From a virus, in the IMG/VR virus record IMGVR_UViG_3300044641_007081, positions 1 through 46,488 of that record: 46,488 nucleotides of DNA; one strand, written 5' to 3'. This document shows, in pieces, positions 15,775 to 21,624 of this stretch. Within the stretch, counting starts at the first letter, position 1, and each line of letters begins with the position of its first letter. The notes beneath the pieces were generated by a model. The model worked only from the letters and a program-made list of their open reading frames with translations. It was not told the origin of the DNA and searched no databases. A program made the translations under genes and the position numbers.

Positions 15775-16304
15775 TACGCGAACACCTCGCTGGCAACAAT
15801 CCTGCCGCGACTAAAGGTGATATTGCTGGTACCCGAAATGTGAGCAATAAATAACGATACCTCAGCGTTATTGGCGACGCTAATCATCCAGCTAGTTACC
15901 AACTTGGCTTCTTGGCCGCCGCTTCCGGTAAATGCGCGGCATTCAGTGGCGTCAATGGCTACGCCGTTGTATGCCAGTTTGATGCCCAAAACTTGGTTGT
16001 TGCCGCTTGTTGTTGTTGCATCAATGCTGCCATAAAACCGCAGCAGTTTTGTTGACCCGCTTGTATTTTTCAACGCAAAGGCATTAACCGTTCCAAGGGT
16101 CATGCCATTTGCTGTACTGGAATCAAGCGTAGCGGTTAAGCCAGTGGTTACATATGTGCCTTGGGTGCTAACCACGATCGTGGCGCTGTCCATCTTGCTA
16201 GCTTGACCGCGCACCATTAGAGCAGCAGCACCAGATGGGCCTGCAGGGCCTGGCGTGGTGACAACGACTGTGTTGGTAGTTTCGTTGACGGTTACGGTTG
16301 TCAT
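15774..16304 (-). CDS. Fibre or head-decoration protein with a short collagen-like segment
   Basis: 176 residues, starting MTTVTVNETTNTVVVTTPGP. A few Gly-X-Y triplets (PGPAGPSG, residues 18-25) precede a beta-rich C-terminal domain (SKMDSATIVVSTQGTYVTTG … VSLFIAHISGTSNITFSRGR) resembling small trimeric jelly-roll heads. Collagen-like trimer stems followed by such heads are common in phage fibres and head fibres. The location beside terminase and portal rather than the tail genes favours a head fibre. Its ATG overlaps the upstream TGA. Confidence 0.6.
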   Translation of the reverse strand: MTTVTVNETTNTVVVTTPGPAGPSGAAALMVRGQASKMDSATIVVSTQGTYVTTGLTATLDSSTANGMTLGTVNAFALKNTSGSTKLLRFYGSIDATTTSGNNQVLGIKLAYNGVAIDATECRAFTGSGGQEAKLVTSWMISVANNAEVSLFIAHISGTSNITFSRGRIVASEVFA

Positions 16305-16642
16305 GGCGCTGTATAACCCTCGGAGACGTACACGATACCCTCAAGGTAGTAGTTGCGTAATCCGCTGGAATCTTCTAGCAGCACGTCGTAATACGCTTCA
16401 TCTGGAAATGCAGCAGTTTGTGTATCGGTTAATGCAATGCTGATGGTGCCTGTAGCGCGGTTGGTGTAGGTAACCGTGAAGTCAGCGTGCTTTACGGTGC
16501 GGCCTGCGTTCCACGCCTGCGCGTAGACGGTCCAGCCGGTAAGGTTGATGGCAGCACCAGTGCTGTCTTTGAATTGCAGCGATAAGTCGTAGTCAGCCCG
16601 TCGCTGTATGGAGATATTGTGCTGGCCGGGTTGGATGCTCAT
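16301..16642 (-). CDS. Small beta-sandwich structural protein (BppU-N-like)
   Basis: 113 residues, starting MSIQPGQHNISIQRRADYDL. The run 'SLQFKDSTGAAINLTGWTVY' and 'LLEDSSGLRNYYLEGIVYVS' fits a family of small phage proteins with an immunoglobulin-like or BppU N-terminal fold. These often anchor fibres. It precedes the collagen-like protein with an ATGA overlap, so the two may form one appendage. Confidence 0.55.
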   Translation of the reverse strand: MSIQPGQHNISIQRRADYDLSLQFKDSTGAAINLTGWTVYAQAWNAGRTVKHADFTVTYTNRATGTISIALTDTQTAAFPDEAYYDVLLEDSSGLRNYYLEGIVYVSEGYTAP

Positions 16643-16651
16643 GGGGTTACT

Positions 16652-16849
16652 TTAATCGTCGTCCTCTTCTTCTGCTACTTCGTCGTCAACGTCAACGAGG
16701 ACTTCTACGCCAGTGAAAATGTTGCCCATGAAGCCGGCAAAGAGGGCGGCGTCCGATGGCGTGCGGAAATTAAAGGTGACTTCAGTGCGACCCGTCTCGG
16801 CATCGACTTCGATGAAGGTTGGGTGGCCGTGGATGGTGTGGAGGGTCAC
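16652..16849 (-). CDS. Small acidic hypothetical protein
   Basis: 65 residues from a GTG at 16849 that overlaps the TGA of the upstream gene (GTGA). The N-terminal part HTIHGHPTFIEVDAETGRTE appears folded; the C-terminus is almost purely acidic (DDEVAEEEDDD). Next to two highly basic small proteins, the acidic tail suggests an electrostatic partner. Family unknown. Confidence 0.6.
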   Translation of the reverse strand: MTLHTIHGHPTFIEVDAETGRTEVTFNFRTPSDAALFAGFMGNIFTGVEVLVDVDDEVAEEEDDD

Positions 16850-17007
16850 TTTTTCTTGGGCTTTTTGGCGGTTTTGGCGGATGCCTGGAAGGCGGCAGCA
16901 GTGGGGGCGCCCTTCGTCCCAGGCTTGCGCATGGTTTCGCCGCTGCCGGCAGCAATTCGCTTGCGTTTTGCAGCGATATTGGCGTACAAACCGGGTTTTT
17001 TGGCCAT
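16846..17007 (-). CDS. Small basic conserved phage protein (53 residues)
   Basis: Starts MAKKPGLYANIAAKRKRIAA, continues GSGETMRKPGTKGAPTAAAF and ends in a Lys-rich tail. I recognise this MAKKxGLYANIxAKRKRIAxGSGExMRKPG pattern from many phages, usually beside terminase or portal genes; its function is not known to me. The start shares a base with the upstream TAA (TAATG), and its TGA overlaps the GTG of the next gene, so translation is coupled. Likely nucleic-acid binding, by charge only. Confidence 0.8.
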   Translation of the reverse strand: MAKKPGLYANIAAKRKRIAAGSGETMRKPGTKGAPTAAAFQASAKTAKKPKKK

Positions 17008-17105
17008 TACTTTTTCTTGGCTGGTTTTTTCTTGGTGCCCTTGGCGGGCATCGGCTTAGCTTTACCGCCTTTCGGCATCTTCATGTCGCCGTAATGTCCG
17101 GGCAT
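17007..17105 (-). CDS. Tiny basic protein (32 residues)
   Basis: Reads MPGHYGDMKMPKGGKAKPMP then AKGTKKKPAKKK. Such 'MPGHYG…KKKPMP' micro-proteins recur in cyanophage genomes next to terminase genes. It is nearly half Lys or Pro. It lies just after the large terminase stop and overlaps the next start by TAATG. Possibly a DNA-condensing or packaging accessory peptide; that is inference. Confidence 0.7.
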   Translation of the reverse strand: MPGHYGDMKMPKGGKAKPMPAKGTKKKPAKKK

Positions 17106-17123
17106 GGGCTTTTAGCCGAGTAG

Positions 17124-18368
17124 TTACCACACACGATAGTTGGTCTTGCCCATGTTTTCTGGTTTTGCCAGGTTAAATACCTGTAGACACATGTAGCCCA
17201 GGGCGTCGAAGGCGTGGTCTACGCCTAGGTTTTTGTTTGGGAGGCCTGTGTTGGGGGCGTAGGTCAAAGTCCGTAGCGATTTGATCAGTTCCTTGCATCG
17301 TGGGTGGATGAAGAGGCGGCGGGTTCCAGACGCGTCGAGTAGGGCGGTGTTGACGCACGTGATTTTGTCGCGGATTTTCCAGGGGGAGCGGGGGCTGGAG
17401 ACCGTGAAGCCGGATTTTCGCAGGATGTTGTGGTCGGTGGCGCCAACGCCGCTGGTTTTGCGGGCACCGCCGGTGGGGTCGGGGCAGGCGATGATGCGAC
17501 GCTCCACGCCGTAGCGGGTTTGGACCTCTTCGCATAGGTCCCAGGTGGTGGCGCCACCCGTCATGATGATTTCGTCGAATACCCACAGGACGTCGCCCTT
17601 TTTTACGGCGCAGACGGCAGACATTGGGTCGATGTTGAAGTCCACCCCCAGCAAAAGGGGGAGAACTGGCAGGTCTTGGACTGTTTTGTCGATGTTGTCG
17701 TCCGAAAATGAGACGGCGACGAGACCGCTGAGATTCTCGAAGCTGGCCTCGAATTCTTGGCGGAAGGTGCGAGCATCGAGTTGGGCCCGGGCGGCTTCGA
17801 TTTCGGTGGCCGGGACGTTGTCGCCCTCGATCGTCGTGAATTGCCACCGGGCCCAGTCCGGGTCGCCTTCCTCGCAATAACACCAGAGGTCGTAAAACCA
17901 GCTGGCCGTTCCATCCGGGGTGGAGATGAAGAGGGCCCAGCCTTGTTTGTCGGCTAACGCGGGGCGGATCACCTCGAACCAGACCTCGCTGTCCATGAAG
18001 GCGGCTTCGTCGAGCACCACGCCCGCCAAACTTCGGCCCCGCAGGGCCATTGCGTTTTCGGTGCCCTTTAATTCGATCGTGCTGCCGTTCACCAGCTCGA
18101 TTTTTAGGTCGGTCTCGTTCTTACTTTTGACCCAGGCTTTTGGGACTAGGCGCTTGAGGAGCTTCCAGACGATGTCCTTAGCCATGCGGTAGCTAGGGGC
18201 GCAGTAGAAGTAGGTTTCGCCAGGGCGTTCGATCGCTCCACGCAGGAGTTCGACGCAGGAGAGGTAGCTTTTGCCGAAGCGGCGGCCGGCAACCAGCACG
18301 CGGAATCGGGTGCGGCTGGAGAAAACTTCGCCCTGCGCGTGGCGGAGACTGACGTTGTTATCACTCAT
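17124..18368 (-). CDS. terL: Terminase large subunit
   Basis: 414 residues. The N-terminal ATPase that powers DNA packaging has Walker A AGRRFGKS (residues 27-34) and Walker B GVVLDE (116-121), with coupling motif around STPDG (149-153). The C-terminal RNase H-like nuclease that cuts concatemers has acidic residues in GVDFNIDP (Asp243, Asp247), ACPDPTG (Asp297) and GVDHAFDALG (Asp384, Asp388). All key residues are present, and the length is on the short side but complete. The ATG at 18368 has no clear Shine-Dalgarno sequence; a 7-bp hairpin (18374-18397) covers the leader. Confidence 0.95.
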   Translation of the reverse strand: MSDNNVSLRHAQGEVFSSRTRFRVLVAGRRFGKSYLSCVELLRGAIERPGETYFYCAPSYRMAKDIVWKLLKRLVPKAWVKSKNETDLKIELVNGSTIELKGTENAMALRGRSLAGVVLDEAAFMDSEVWFEVIRPALADKQGWALFISTPDGTASWFYDLWCYCEEGDPDWARWQFTTIEGDNVPATEIEAARAQLDARTFRQEFEASFENLSGLVAVSFSDDNIDKTVQDLPVLPLLLGVDFNIDPMSAVCAVKKGDVLWVFDEIIMTGGATTWDLCEEVQTRYGVERRIIACPDPTGGARKTSGVGATDHNILRKSGFTVSSPRSPWKIRDKITCVNTALLDASGTRRLFIHPRCKELIKSLRTLTYAPNTGLPNKNLGVDHAFDALGYMCLQVFNLAKPENMGKTNYRVW

Positions 18369-18373
18369 GCGGA

Positions 18374-18397
18374 CTACCCTACTGCAATAGAGGGTAG
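18374..18397. other. Hairpin in the terminase leader
   Basis: CTACCCT (18374-18380) and AGGGTAG (18391-18397) form a perfect 7-bp stem with a 10-base loop directly upstream of the large terminase start. No T-run follows. It could limit translation of terL or serve as a protein-binding site. Confidence 0.4.
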
Positions 18398-18431
18398 AGG
18401 TTGCATATTTTTGGGGCGGGATGTTCCAGCA

Positions 18432-18462
18432 GATGGAGAATCGAACCCCTACCCGGAGGTGT
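18432..18462. other. tRNA T-arm-like sequence in a gene-free stretch (candidate attP core, weak)
   Basis: The gap 18369-18566 holds no gene. On the minus strand it contains GTAGGGGTTCGATTCTCC, the GGTTCGATTC core of a tRNA or tmRNA T-arm with a four-pair stem. No matching acceptor 5' strand or anticodon arm is present, so it is not a tRNA gene. Tyrosine integrases often use the 3' ends of tRNA or tmRNA genes, so this could be an attachment site, but it lies about 8.6 kb from the integrase gene. Confidence 0.25.
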
Positions 18463-18566
18463 GTAACAGAAGAAGGAATTTGGAATGTATCAGTAGGTTC
18501 CCTGAGCCGTGCCCAGCCCCCCGCAGCGCCGGACCCTGCCCCCGGTAGTTCAGTTGTACTAGCCCG

Positions 18567-18752
18567 CTAGGCCAGGAGGCGGCGCGCGGTGGAGCGGCTG
18601 CAGCCGAGGTGGTCGGCGATGCGTTGCTGGCTCCAGCCGTAGGAGCGGAGGCGGCGGGCACGCTGGGGCCGGGATTCGGTGGCCCAGAGCAGGAGCAGGA
18701 GCGGCAGGAGCAGCGCCGCCAGCAGGAGGGCGAAGGTGGTGGTGGTGGCCAT
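18567..18752 (-). CDS. Micro-protein with one membrane segment and a helix-turn-helix end
   Basis: 61 residues. Residues 7-24 are a hydrophobic helix (FALLLAALLLPLLLLLWA); residues 38-60 read SYGWSQQRIADHLGCSRSTA and RRLL, a clear helix-turn-helix of the resolvase/small-terminase type. The combination would place a DNA-binding end on the inner face of the membrane. It sits between the small and large terminase genes. The 40 bases covering its start and leader (18746-18785) are duplicated, with one mismatch, at the start of the next small membrane gene. Function unknown. Confidence 0.65.
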   Translation of the reverse strand: MATTTTFALLLAALLLPLLLLLWATESRPQRARRLRSYGWSQQRIADHLGCSRSTARRLLA

Positions 18753-18785
18753 GGTGTGGCTGGGGTGTTGTTCTCTCCCACAATA
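18746..18785 (-). repeat. Duplicated 40-bp leader, copy 1
   Basis: Covers the leader and ATG of the 61-residue membrane/HTH gene. It matches 19016-19055 at 39 of 40 positions (the difference is at 18774/19044). On the minus strand it begins TATTGTGGGAG, a possible -10 element, and ends in CCATGGCCA, which includes the start codon. Confidence 0.85.
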
Positions 18786-18800
18786 GGCGCGGGAGGGAGG

Positions 18801-18821
18801 GGGCCCTACGGCAGAGGGCCC
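18801..18821. other. GC-rich hairpin between the two small membrane genes
   Basis: GGGCCCT (18801-18807) and AGGGCCC (18815-18821) form a perfect 7-bp stem with a 7-base loop. It lies downstream of the 58-residue gene. There is no convincing T-run on the minus strand, so termination there would be weak. Confidence 0.45.
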
Positions 18822-18845
18822 GCCTTTTACATTTCGTAATGTGGC

Positions 18846-19022
18846 TCAGCGGCCGCTGATCAGCAGTCGGCAATAGGCCGGCGACTGATGTTCGGCCAGG
18901 CAGGCTACGTAGACACGCTGGCTCTCAGCGGTGAGGCTAACAGCGAAGACGGTGAGCAGCCCGCCGCTGAAGATGGCGGCAAGTTTGGCGGTGAGCGAGG
19001 CGGTGCGGATCAGGTTGGCCAT
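18846..19022 (-). CDS. Small single-pass membrane protein with an outer Cys pair
   Basis: 58 residues from the ATG at 19022, starting MANLIRTASLTAKLAAIFSG. One hydrophobic helix (residues 13-30) is followed by a polar end with two Cys (Cys41, Cys51) that could form a disulfide outside the membrane. A longer open frame begins at 19061 but would translate the duplicated leader. Start and leader are shared with the 61-residue gene. A similar plan, one helix then two Cys, recurs in the unrelated plus-strand gene at 30087. Possibly a lysis or superinfection factor; not recognised. Confidence 0.6.
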   Translation of the reverse strand: MANLIRTASLTAKLAAIFSGGLLTVFAVSLTAESQRVYVACLAEHQSPAYCRLLISGR

Positions 19023-19055
19023 GGTGTGGCTGGGGTGTTGTTCCCTCCCACAATA
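19016..19055 (-). repeat. Duplicated 40-bp leader, copy 2
   Basis: Second copy of the leader at 18746-18785, here covering the start of the 58-residue membrane gene. The two downstream proteins are not similar beyond Met-Ala, so the leader was copied or conserved without the genes. Confidence 0.85.
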
Positions 19056-19122
19056 CAGCATAGGAGACCCAGCCGCGAGGGTTGGCGGCTGAGTCTATTG
19101 AGTCTCACGCGTCCTATGGGTC

Positions 19123-19581
19123 TCAGCCCTGCCGCTTGTCCTCCACCGTGATCTGGAGCGTTGGCGCGTTGGCGGCCTGGGTCTCGGTGCTGACCTCGCC
19201 GACCACTGCACCGAGGTCTCGCATCAGCAGTTGGGCACTGCCGATCTGGCCCTTCCGGATGGCCGCGTCGATCGCTCGCATCCGCATCGCCTGAAGACGT
19301 GAAACTATAGTGTCGCGATCCTTCGCCCAATCCTGTTCGTTCCACTGTTTGACCGCATCCCAATCTCTCCAAGCCGTAATTTCGCCGATGCCTTCACGAT
19401 CGGCATGGTCTAGAACCAGCTGGCGAACAGGAAGACCCGTAAGCTGGCGCCGATAAAGCCGCTTCCTACGCTCTTCGATCACCGCATCTGGATTGCGCTT
19501 CCCATAGGGTCGCGGCTTTTTCTCTACAGCTTCCGGAGAATCTTCCGGCGCTTCGTTGATAGCTTCCGGTTGATCCGTCAC
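19123..19581 (-). CDS. terS: Terminase small subunit
   Basis: 152 residues from a GTG at 19581, starting (M)TDQPEAINEAPED. An acidic, probably disordered N-terminus is followed by a helix-turn-helix-like region (RRKRLYRRQLTGLPVRQLVL … GIGEITAWRDWDAVKQW) and a helical oligomerisation part (AMRMRAIDAAIRKGQIGSAQ, then LLMRDLGAVVGE). This matches small terminase subunits, which recognise phage DNA and load the large subunit. It is the first gene of the packaging module, just after a terminator that isolates it from the genes at 19.7-23.8 kb. Confidence 0.8.
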   Translation of the reverse strand: MTDQPEAINEAPEDSPEAVEKKPRPYGKRNPDAVIEERRKRLYRRQLTGLPVRQLVLDHADREGIGEITAWRDWDAVKQWNEQDWAKDRDTIVSRLQAMRMRAIDAAIRKGQIGSAQLLMRDLGAVVGEVSTETQAANAPTLQITVEDKRQG

Positions 19582-19621
19582 AGTTACAATCCGCGCATGT
19601 TTGCTTCAATCTTAGCCCAGC

Positions 19622-19646
19622 AAAAAGCCCGGCACTGTGGCCGGGC
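19622..19646 (-). terminator. Terminator upstream of the packaging module
   Basis: On the minus strand GCCCGGC (19640-19646) pairs with GCCGGGC (19627-19633) around a 6-base loop and is followed by five T (19622-19626). It ends transcription of the 102-residue gene and separates it from terS. Confidence 0.85.
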
Positions 19647-19670
19647 CGTGCGATCGGTAGGATGCGGGTT

Positions 19671-19979
19671 TCAGCGGTAGCAGGCAATCAGCTCACGCGC
19701 CATAGCCTTAGCAAGACAGACCCCAGTGCTGAGACTGTAGAAGTCTCCCGCTGCGGTGATCTTGGCGTGATCGACTCGAGGGTAGAGTGCCCGGGCTGCA
19801 TCATCCCAGCGTGCTAGGGGGATGTCGTTAAAGTGCGGGTCGGTACTGGCCAGGAGCTCCTCCGGCCCGAACTTGCCAGAAAGTGCAGACCGGTAGCCGG
19901 GGCCGGCGAACTGCAGAAAGTAAGCGTTGAACAGTTCGGCACTGTGCGCCAGATACTGCTTGCGCGTGATGGTGGCCAT
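19671..19979 (-). CDS. Hypothetical protein (102 residues)
   Basis: Starts MATITRKQYLAHSAELFNAY. Mostly helical, with aromatic and Arg residues (FLQFAGPGYRSALSGKFGPE, DDAARALYPRVDHAKITAAG) and a C-terminal MARELIACYR. Not recognised. It is the last gene before a strong terminator. Its leader, 57 bases from the upstream gene, contains the perfect palindrome CCGGATCCGG (20020-20029). Confidence 0.6.
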   Translation of the reverse strand: MATITRKQYLAHSAELFNAYFLQFAGPGYRSALSGKFGPEELLASTDPHFNDIPLARWDDAARALYPRVDHAKITAAGDFYSLSTGVCLAKAMARELIACYR

Positions 19980-20036
19980 TGGGGTTACCTCAGGGTGGGG
20001 TTACTGTGGGAGATTAGAACCGGATCCGGCAACTTG

Positions 20037-20654
20037 TCAAGCCACCATGGTCGGATACGCGTTCAGCTGCTCGGTCAGCGACTCCCGCAACGCGTCGAAC
20101 TCCCACGGTGCAGAATCACGACGCGCAGCGAAAACGCACAGATCCAGGCCCTGCAGGGTGCGGACCCGATCGGCTACGCTCTCGTCCCATAGCTTGCCGA
20201 TACCCTCCCACTCCAGTTCGGAATGGTCGTCTTCGGAGATCAACGGATAGGACTCCAAGGCTTCCACCGTTTCGATCACGTCAGCCGGAACCCGCAGGAG
20301 ATCCAGCACCACACCGCGACCATTCCACCCGTAGCCGATTTCTAGGATGCCGCCGAATTTGTCCGGGGTGCTGGCGGGATCGGTGAGCACGCGGTAGTTG
20401 GACAGGCCCACTAGGCCGGTGTTGCTGTAGTCGCTGTAGCCGCAGTAGGACGGCACGAACCCCAGCGAGACACCGCGCCAGCGTTCTGCGAGGCAGGTCT
20501 GCAGGTGATCGGTCGGGTCTTGGTGCCAGTGGTGGCTGCAGTCAGTCTCGGGTTCGCCGTCTCGGATTAGGACCCAGTGGCCCTGGCATCCGGTCAGCCG
20601 GTCGATCCGTGCCAGCAGTGCCGGGGATGCGGTTGGGGTGCTGAGAGTTTGCAT
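20037..20654 (-). CDS. Hypothetical protein (205 residues)
   Basis: Start taken at the ATG at 20654 (MQTLSTPTASPALLARIDRL); the frame is open further upstream but there crosses the divergent promoter region. Features include a His-rich patch (CSHHWHQDPTDHLQ), an aromatic/Gly patch (SYCGYSDYSNTGLVGLSNYR), and a segment GGILEIGYGWNGRGVVLDLL. Large phages of actinobacteria carry proteins with a similar 'YSGTGSVGLSNYR' pattern, also of unknown function. Divergent from the plus-strand gene at 20763, with promoters back to back. Confidence 0.65.
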   Translation of the reverse strand: MQTLSTPTASPALLARIDRLTGCQGHWVLIRDGEPETDCSHHWHQDPTDHLQTCLAERWRGVSLGFVPSYCGYSDYSNTGLVGLSNYRVLTDPASTPDKFGGILEIGYGWNGRGVVLDLLRVPADVIETVEALESYPLISEDDHSELEWEGIGKLWDESVADRVRTLQGLDLCVFAARRDSAPWEFDALRESLTEQLNAYPTMVA

Positions 20655-20704
20655 GGCGTGGTGTGCCGTAGTGCCCTTGCACACTAGCACGCCTTGCGAG
20701 CCGA

Positions 20705-20733
20705 TTGGCAAGGGTTGCGCGTGCTGCTACTGT
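20705..20733 (+). promoter_or_regulatory. Plus-strand promoter with good sigma70-type elements
   Basis: TTGGCA (20705-20710), a 17-base spacer ending in TGC, and TACTGT (20728-20733): a near-consensus -35, ideal spacing and an extended -10. It would start transcription about 23 bases before the ATG at 20763. On the opposite strand TTGCCA and TGCTAGTGT form a candidate divergent promoter (spacing about 19) for the 205-residue gene, so the two would share their -35 region. Confidence 0.7.
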
Positions 20734-20762
20734 TGCACAGTTACCCCAACCCGCAGGGAACC

Positions 20763-20927
20763 ATGCAAACCGAACACGCTAACCGGGTCCTAAATGACCC
20801 GCAGGCCGTGGCCGCTTACGCGCAATTTCAACGCGCACCAATGCAGACGGACACGGCAACCTACCGGCTCGCCGTTGATTGGCTCGAGGCTGTTCTTGCC
20901 GTTGCATCCGCTGAGGTGTCCTCATGA
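20763..20927 (+). CDS. Small hypothetical protein (54 residues)
   Basis: Starts MQTEHANRVLNDPQAVAAYA, preceded by AGGGA at a normal distance. Alpha-helical, acidic, ending SAEVSS. First gene of a two-gene plus-strand operon with a strong promoter, and its TGA overlaps the next ATG (ATGA). Early expression is likely. Function unknown. Confidence 0.6.
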   Translation: MQTEHANRVLNDPQAVAAYAQFQRAPMQTDTATYRLAVDWLEAVLAVASAEVSS

Positions 20928-21358
20928 GCGGCGGCGAGTGGAACACCAGGCGAGAGCTAAAGCAGCAAGCGGCAGACGCCCGAGAGCTACTGCGCGAACA
21001 GATCAGACTAGAAAAGCGTCAGCTGAGAGACCTTCGCTACTGCGCAGAACGTGCCACGCTCACCCCATCAGACTGGGGTGATTTCGTGAAATTGCACCAT
21101 CAGCACGGCCGCGAGGGTCTCCGCGAATTCTGGGATCTGGTGGCCTACTGGGAGACCTGCCAACGTATGAACGGCGGCGCACCATGCCCGCCTGATCTCC
21201 AGCCGGCTTGGCTCGCTCAAATTAAGTGCAAAAAATCCGCGCATGGTTTGGGCGAGCGAAGCGAGCGCACCAGGCCGACCACGCGTAAGGCACCAGGCTC
21301 ACCCCGCAAGCCCCGCACCGATAAAGGCAAGCCCCGCCCGAACTACTCGCGGCAATAG
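20924..21358 (+). CDS. Hypothetical basic protein with a charged coiled coil
   Basis: 144 residues, starting MSGGEWNTRRELKQQAADAR. Residues 8-45 form an Arg/Glu-rich helix, the middle holds aromatic residues (DLVAYWETCQRMNGGAPCPP), and the last 45 residues are a disordered Arg/Lys/Pro tail. Not recognised; nucleic-acid binding is suggested only by charge. The operon ends at the terminator 21389-21420. The C-terminal end overlaps the minus-strand CPLGW gene by about 16 bases. Confidence 0.6.
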   Translation: MSGGEWNTRRELKQQAADARELLREQIRLEKRQLRDLRYCAERATLTPSDWGDFVKLHHQHGREGLREFWDLVAYWETCQRMNGGAPCPPDLQPAWLAQIKCKKSAHGLGERSERTRPTTRKAPGSPRKPRTDKGKPRPNYSRQ

Positions 21359-21534
21359 TTGCCCGAGGTGCTCCACCCCAACGGACAGGCCCCCCGCTTC
21401 TGAACAAGTGGGGGGCTTTTACTGCTGGCCGGCACGCAATACGCTCCAGTCCGATACCACCCCAGGGGGCAATACCCGACCCGCACCACTGGAGTCTGGA
21501 GGTGTACTACAGTAGATAGTAAGAGGGTCAGCAT
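21343..21534 (-). CDS. Small protein with two 'CPLGW..SG.YC' repeats
   Basis: Up to 63 residues. Two repeats, YCPLGWYRTGAYCVP and ACPLGWSTSGNYCRE, are joined by a Ser/Lys/Pro linker. I recognise this Cys-Pro-x-Gly-Trp/Tyr…Gly-x-Tyr-Cys pattern from small cyanobacterial and cyanophage proteins of unknown function; the paired Cys suggest disulfides or metal binding. The start is uncertain: ATG at 21534, or GTG at 21489/21486, downstream of a TACTGT element. The linker is encoded by the same bases as the terminator that ends the opposing operon. Confidence 0.6.
   Translation of the reverse strand: MLTLLLSTVVHLQTPVVRVGYCPLGWYRTGAYCVPASSKSPPLVQKRGACPLGWSTSGNYCRE
21389..21420 (+). terminator. Strong terminator of the plus-strand operon, inside an opposing gene
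   Basis: GCCCCCCGCTT (21389-21399) pairs with AAGTGGGGGGC (21406-21416) around CTGAAC and is followed by TTTT. The 11-bp stem has one G-T pair. The same bases on the minus strand encode part of the linker of the CPLGW protein. Confidence 0.82.
21508..21513. promoter_or_regulatory. Promoter-like palindrome TGTACTACAGTA
   Basis: Contains TACAGT on the plus strand (21508-21513) and TACTGT on the minus strand, each matching the -10 form seen at other phage starts. It lies between the CPLGW gene and the 13-codon plus-strand ORF. No good -35 is visible for either direction. Confidence 0.35.
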
Positions 21535-21574
21535 GAATGAAATTCCAGGTTATGAATGGCTTTTTAGGCCTTGA
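21533..21574 (+). pseudogene. Remnant of a homing endonuclease start (NUMOD4-like)
   Basis: A 13-codon ORF, MNEIPGYEWLFRP, preceded by AAGAGGG at about six bases and by the promoter-like palindrome. 'EIPGYEGLY' is the opening of the NUMOD4 motif found at the start of many HNH homing endonucleases. Here it stops at once and runs into the 3' side of the exonuclease gene, so it looks like the left-over start of a lost HNH gene. Confidence 0.4.
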
Positions 21575-21624
21575 CTGGGTTTTTGCGAGGGTGCAGCCCG
21601 AGCTTGAATGGGCCTGAATGGCTT

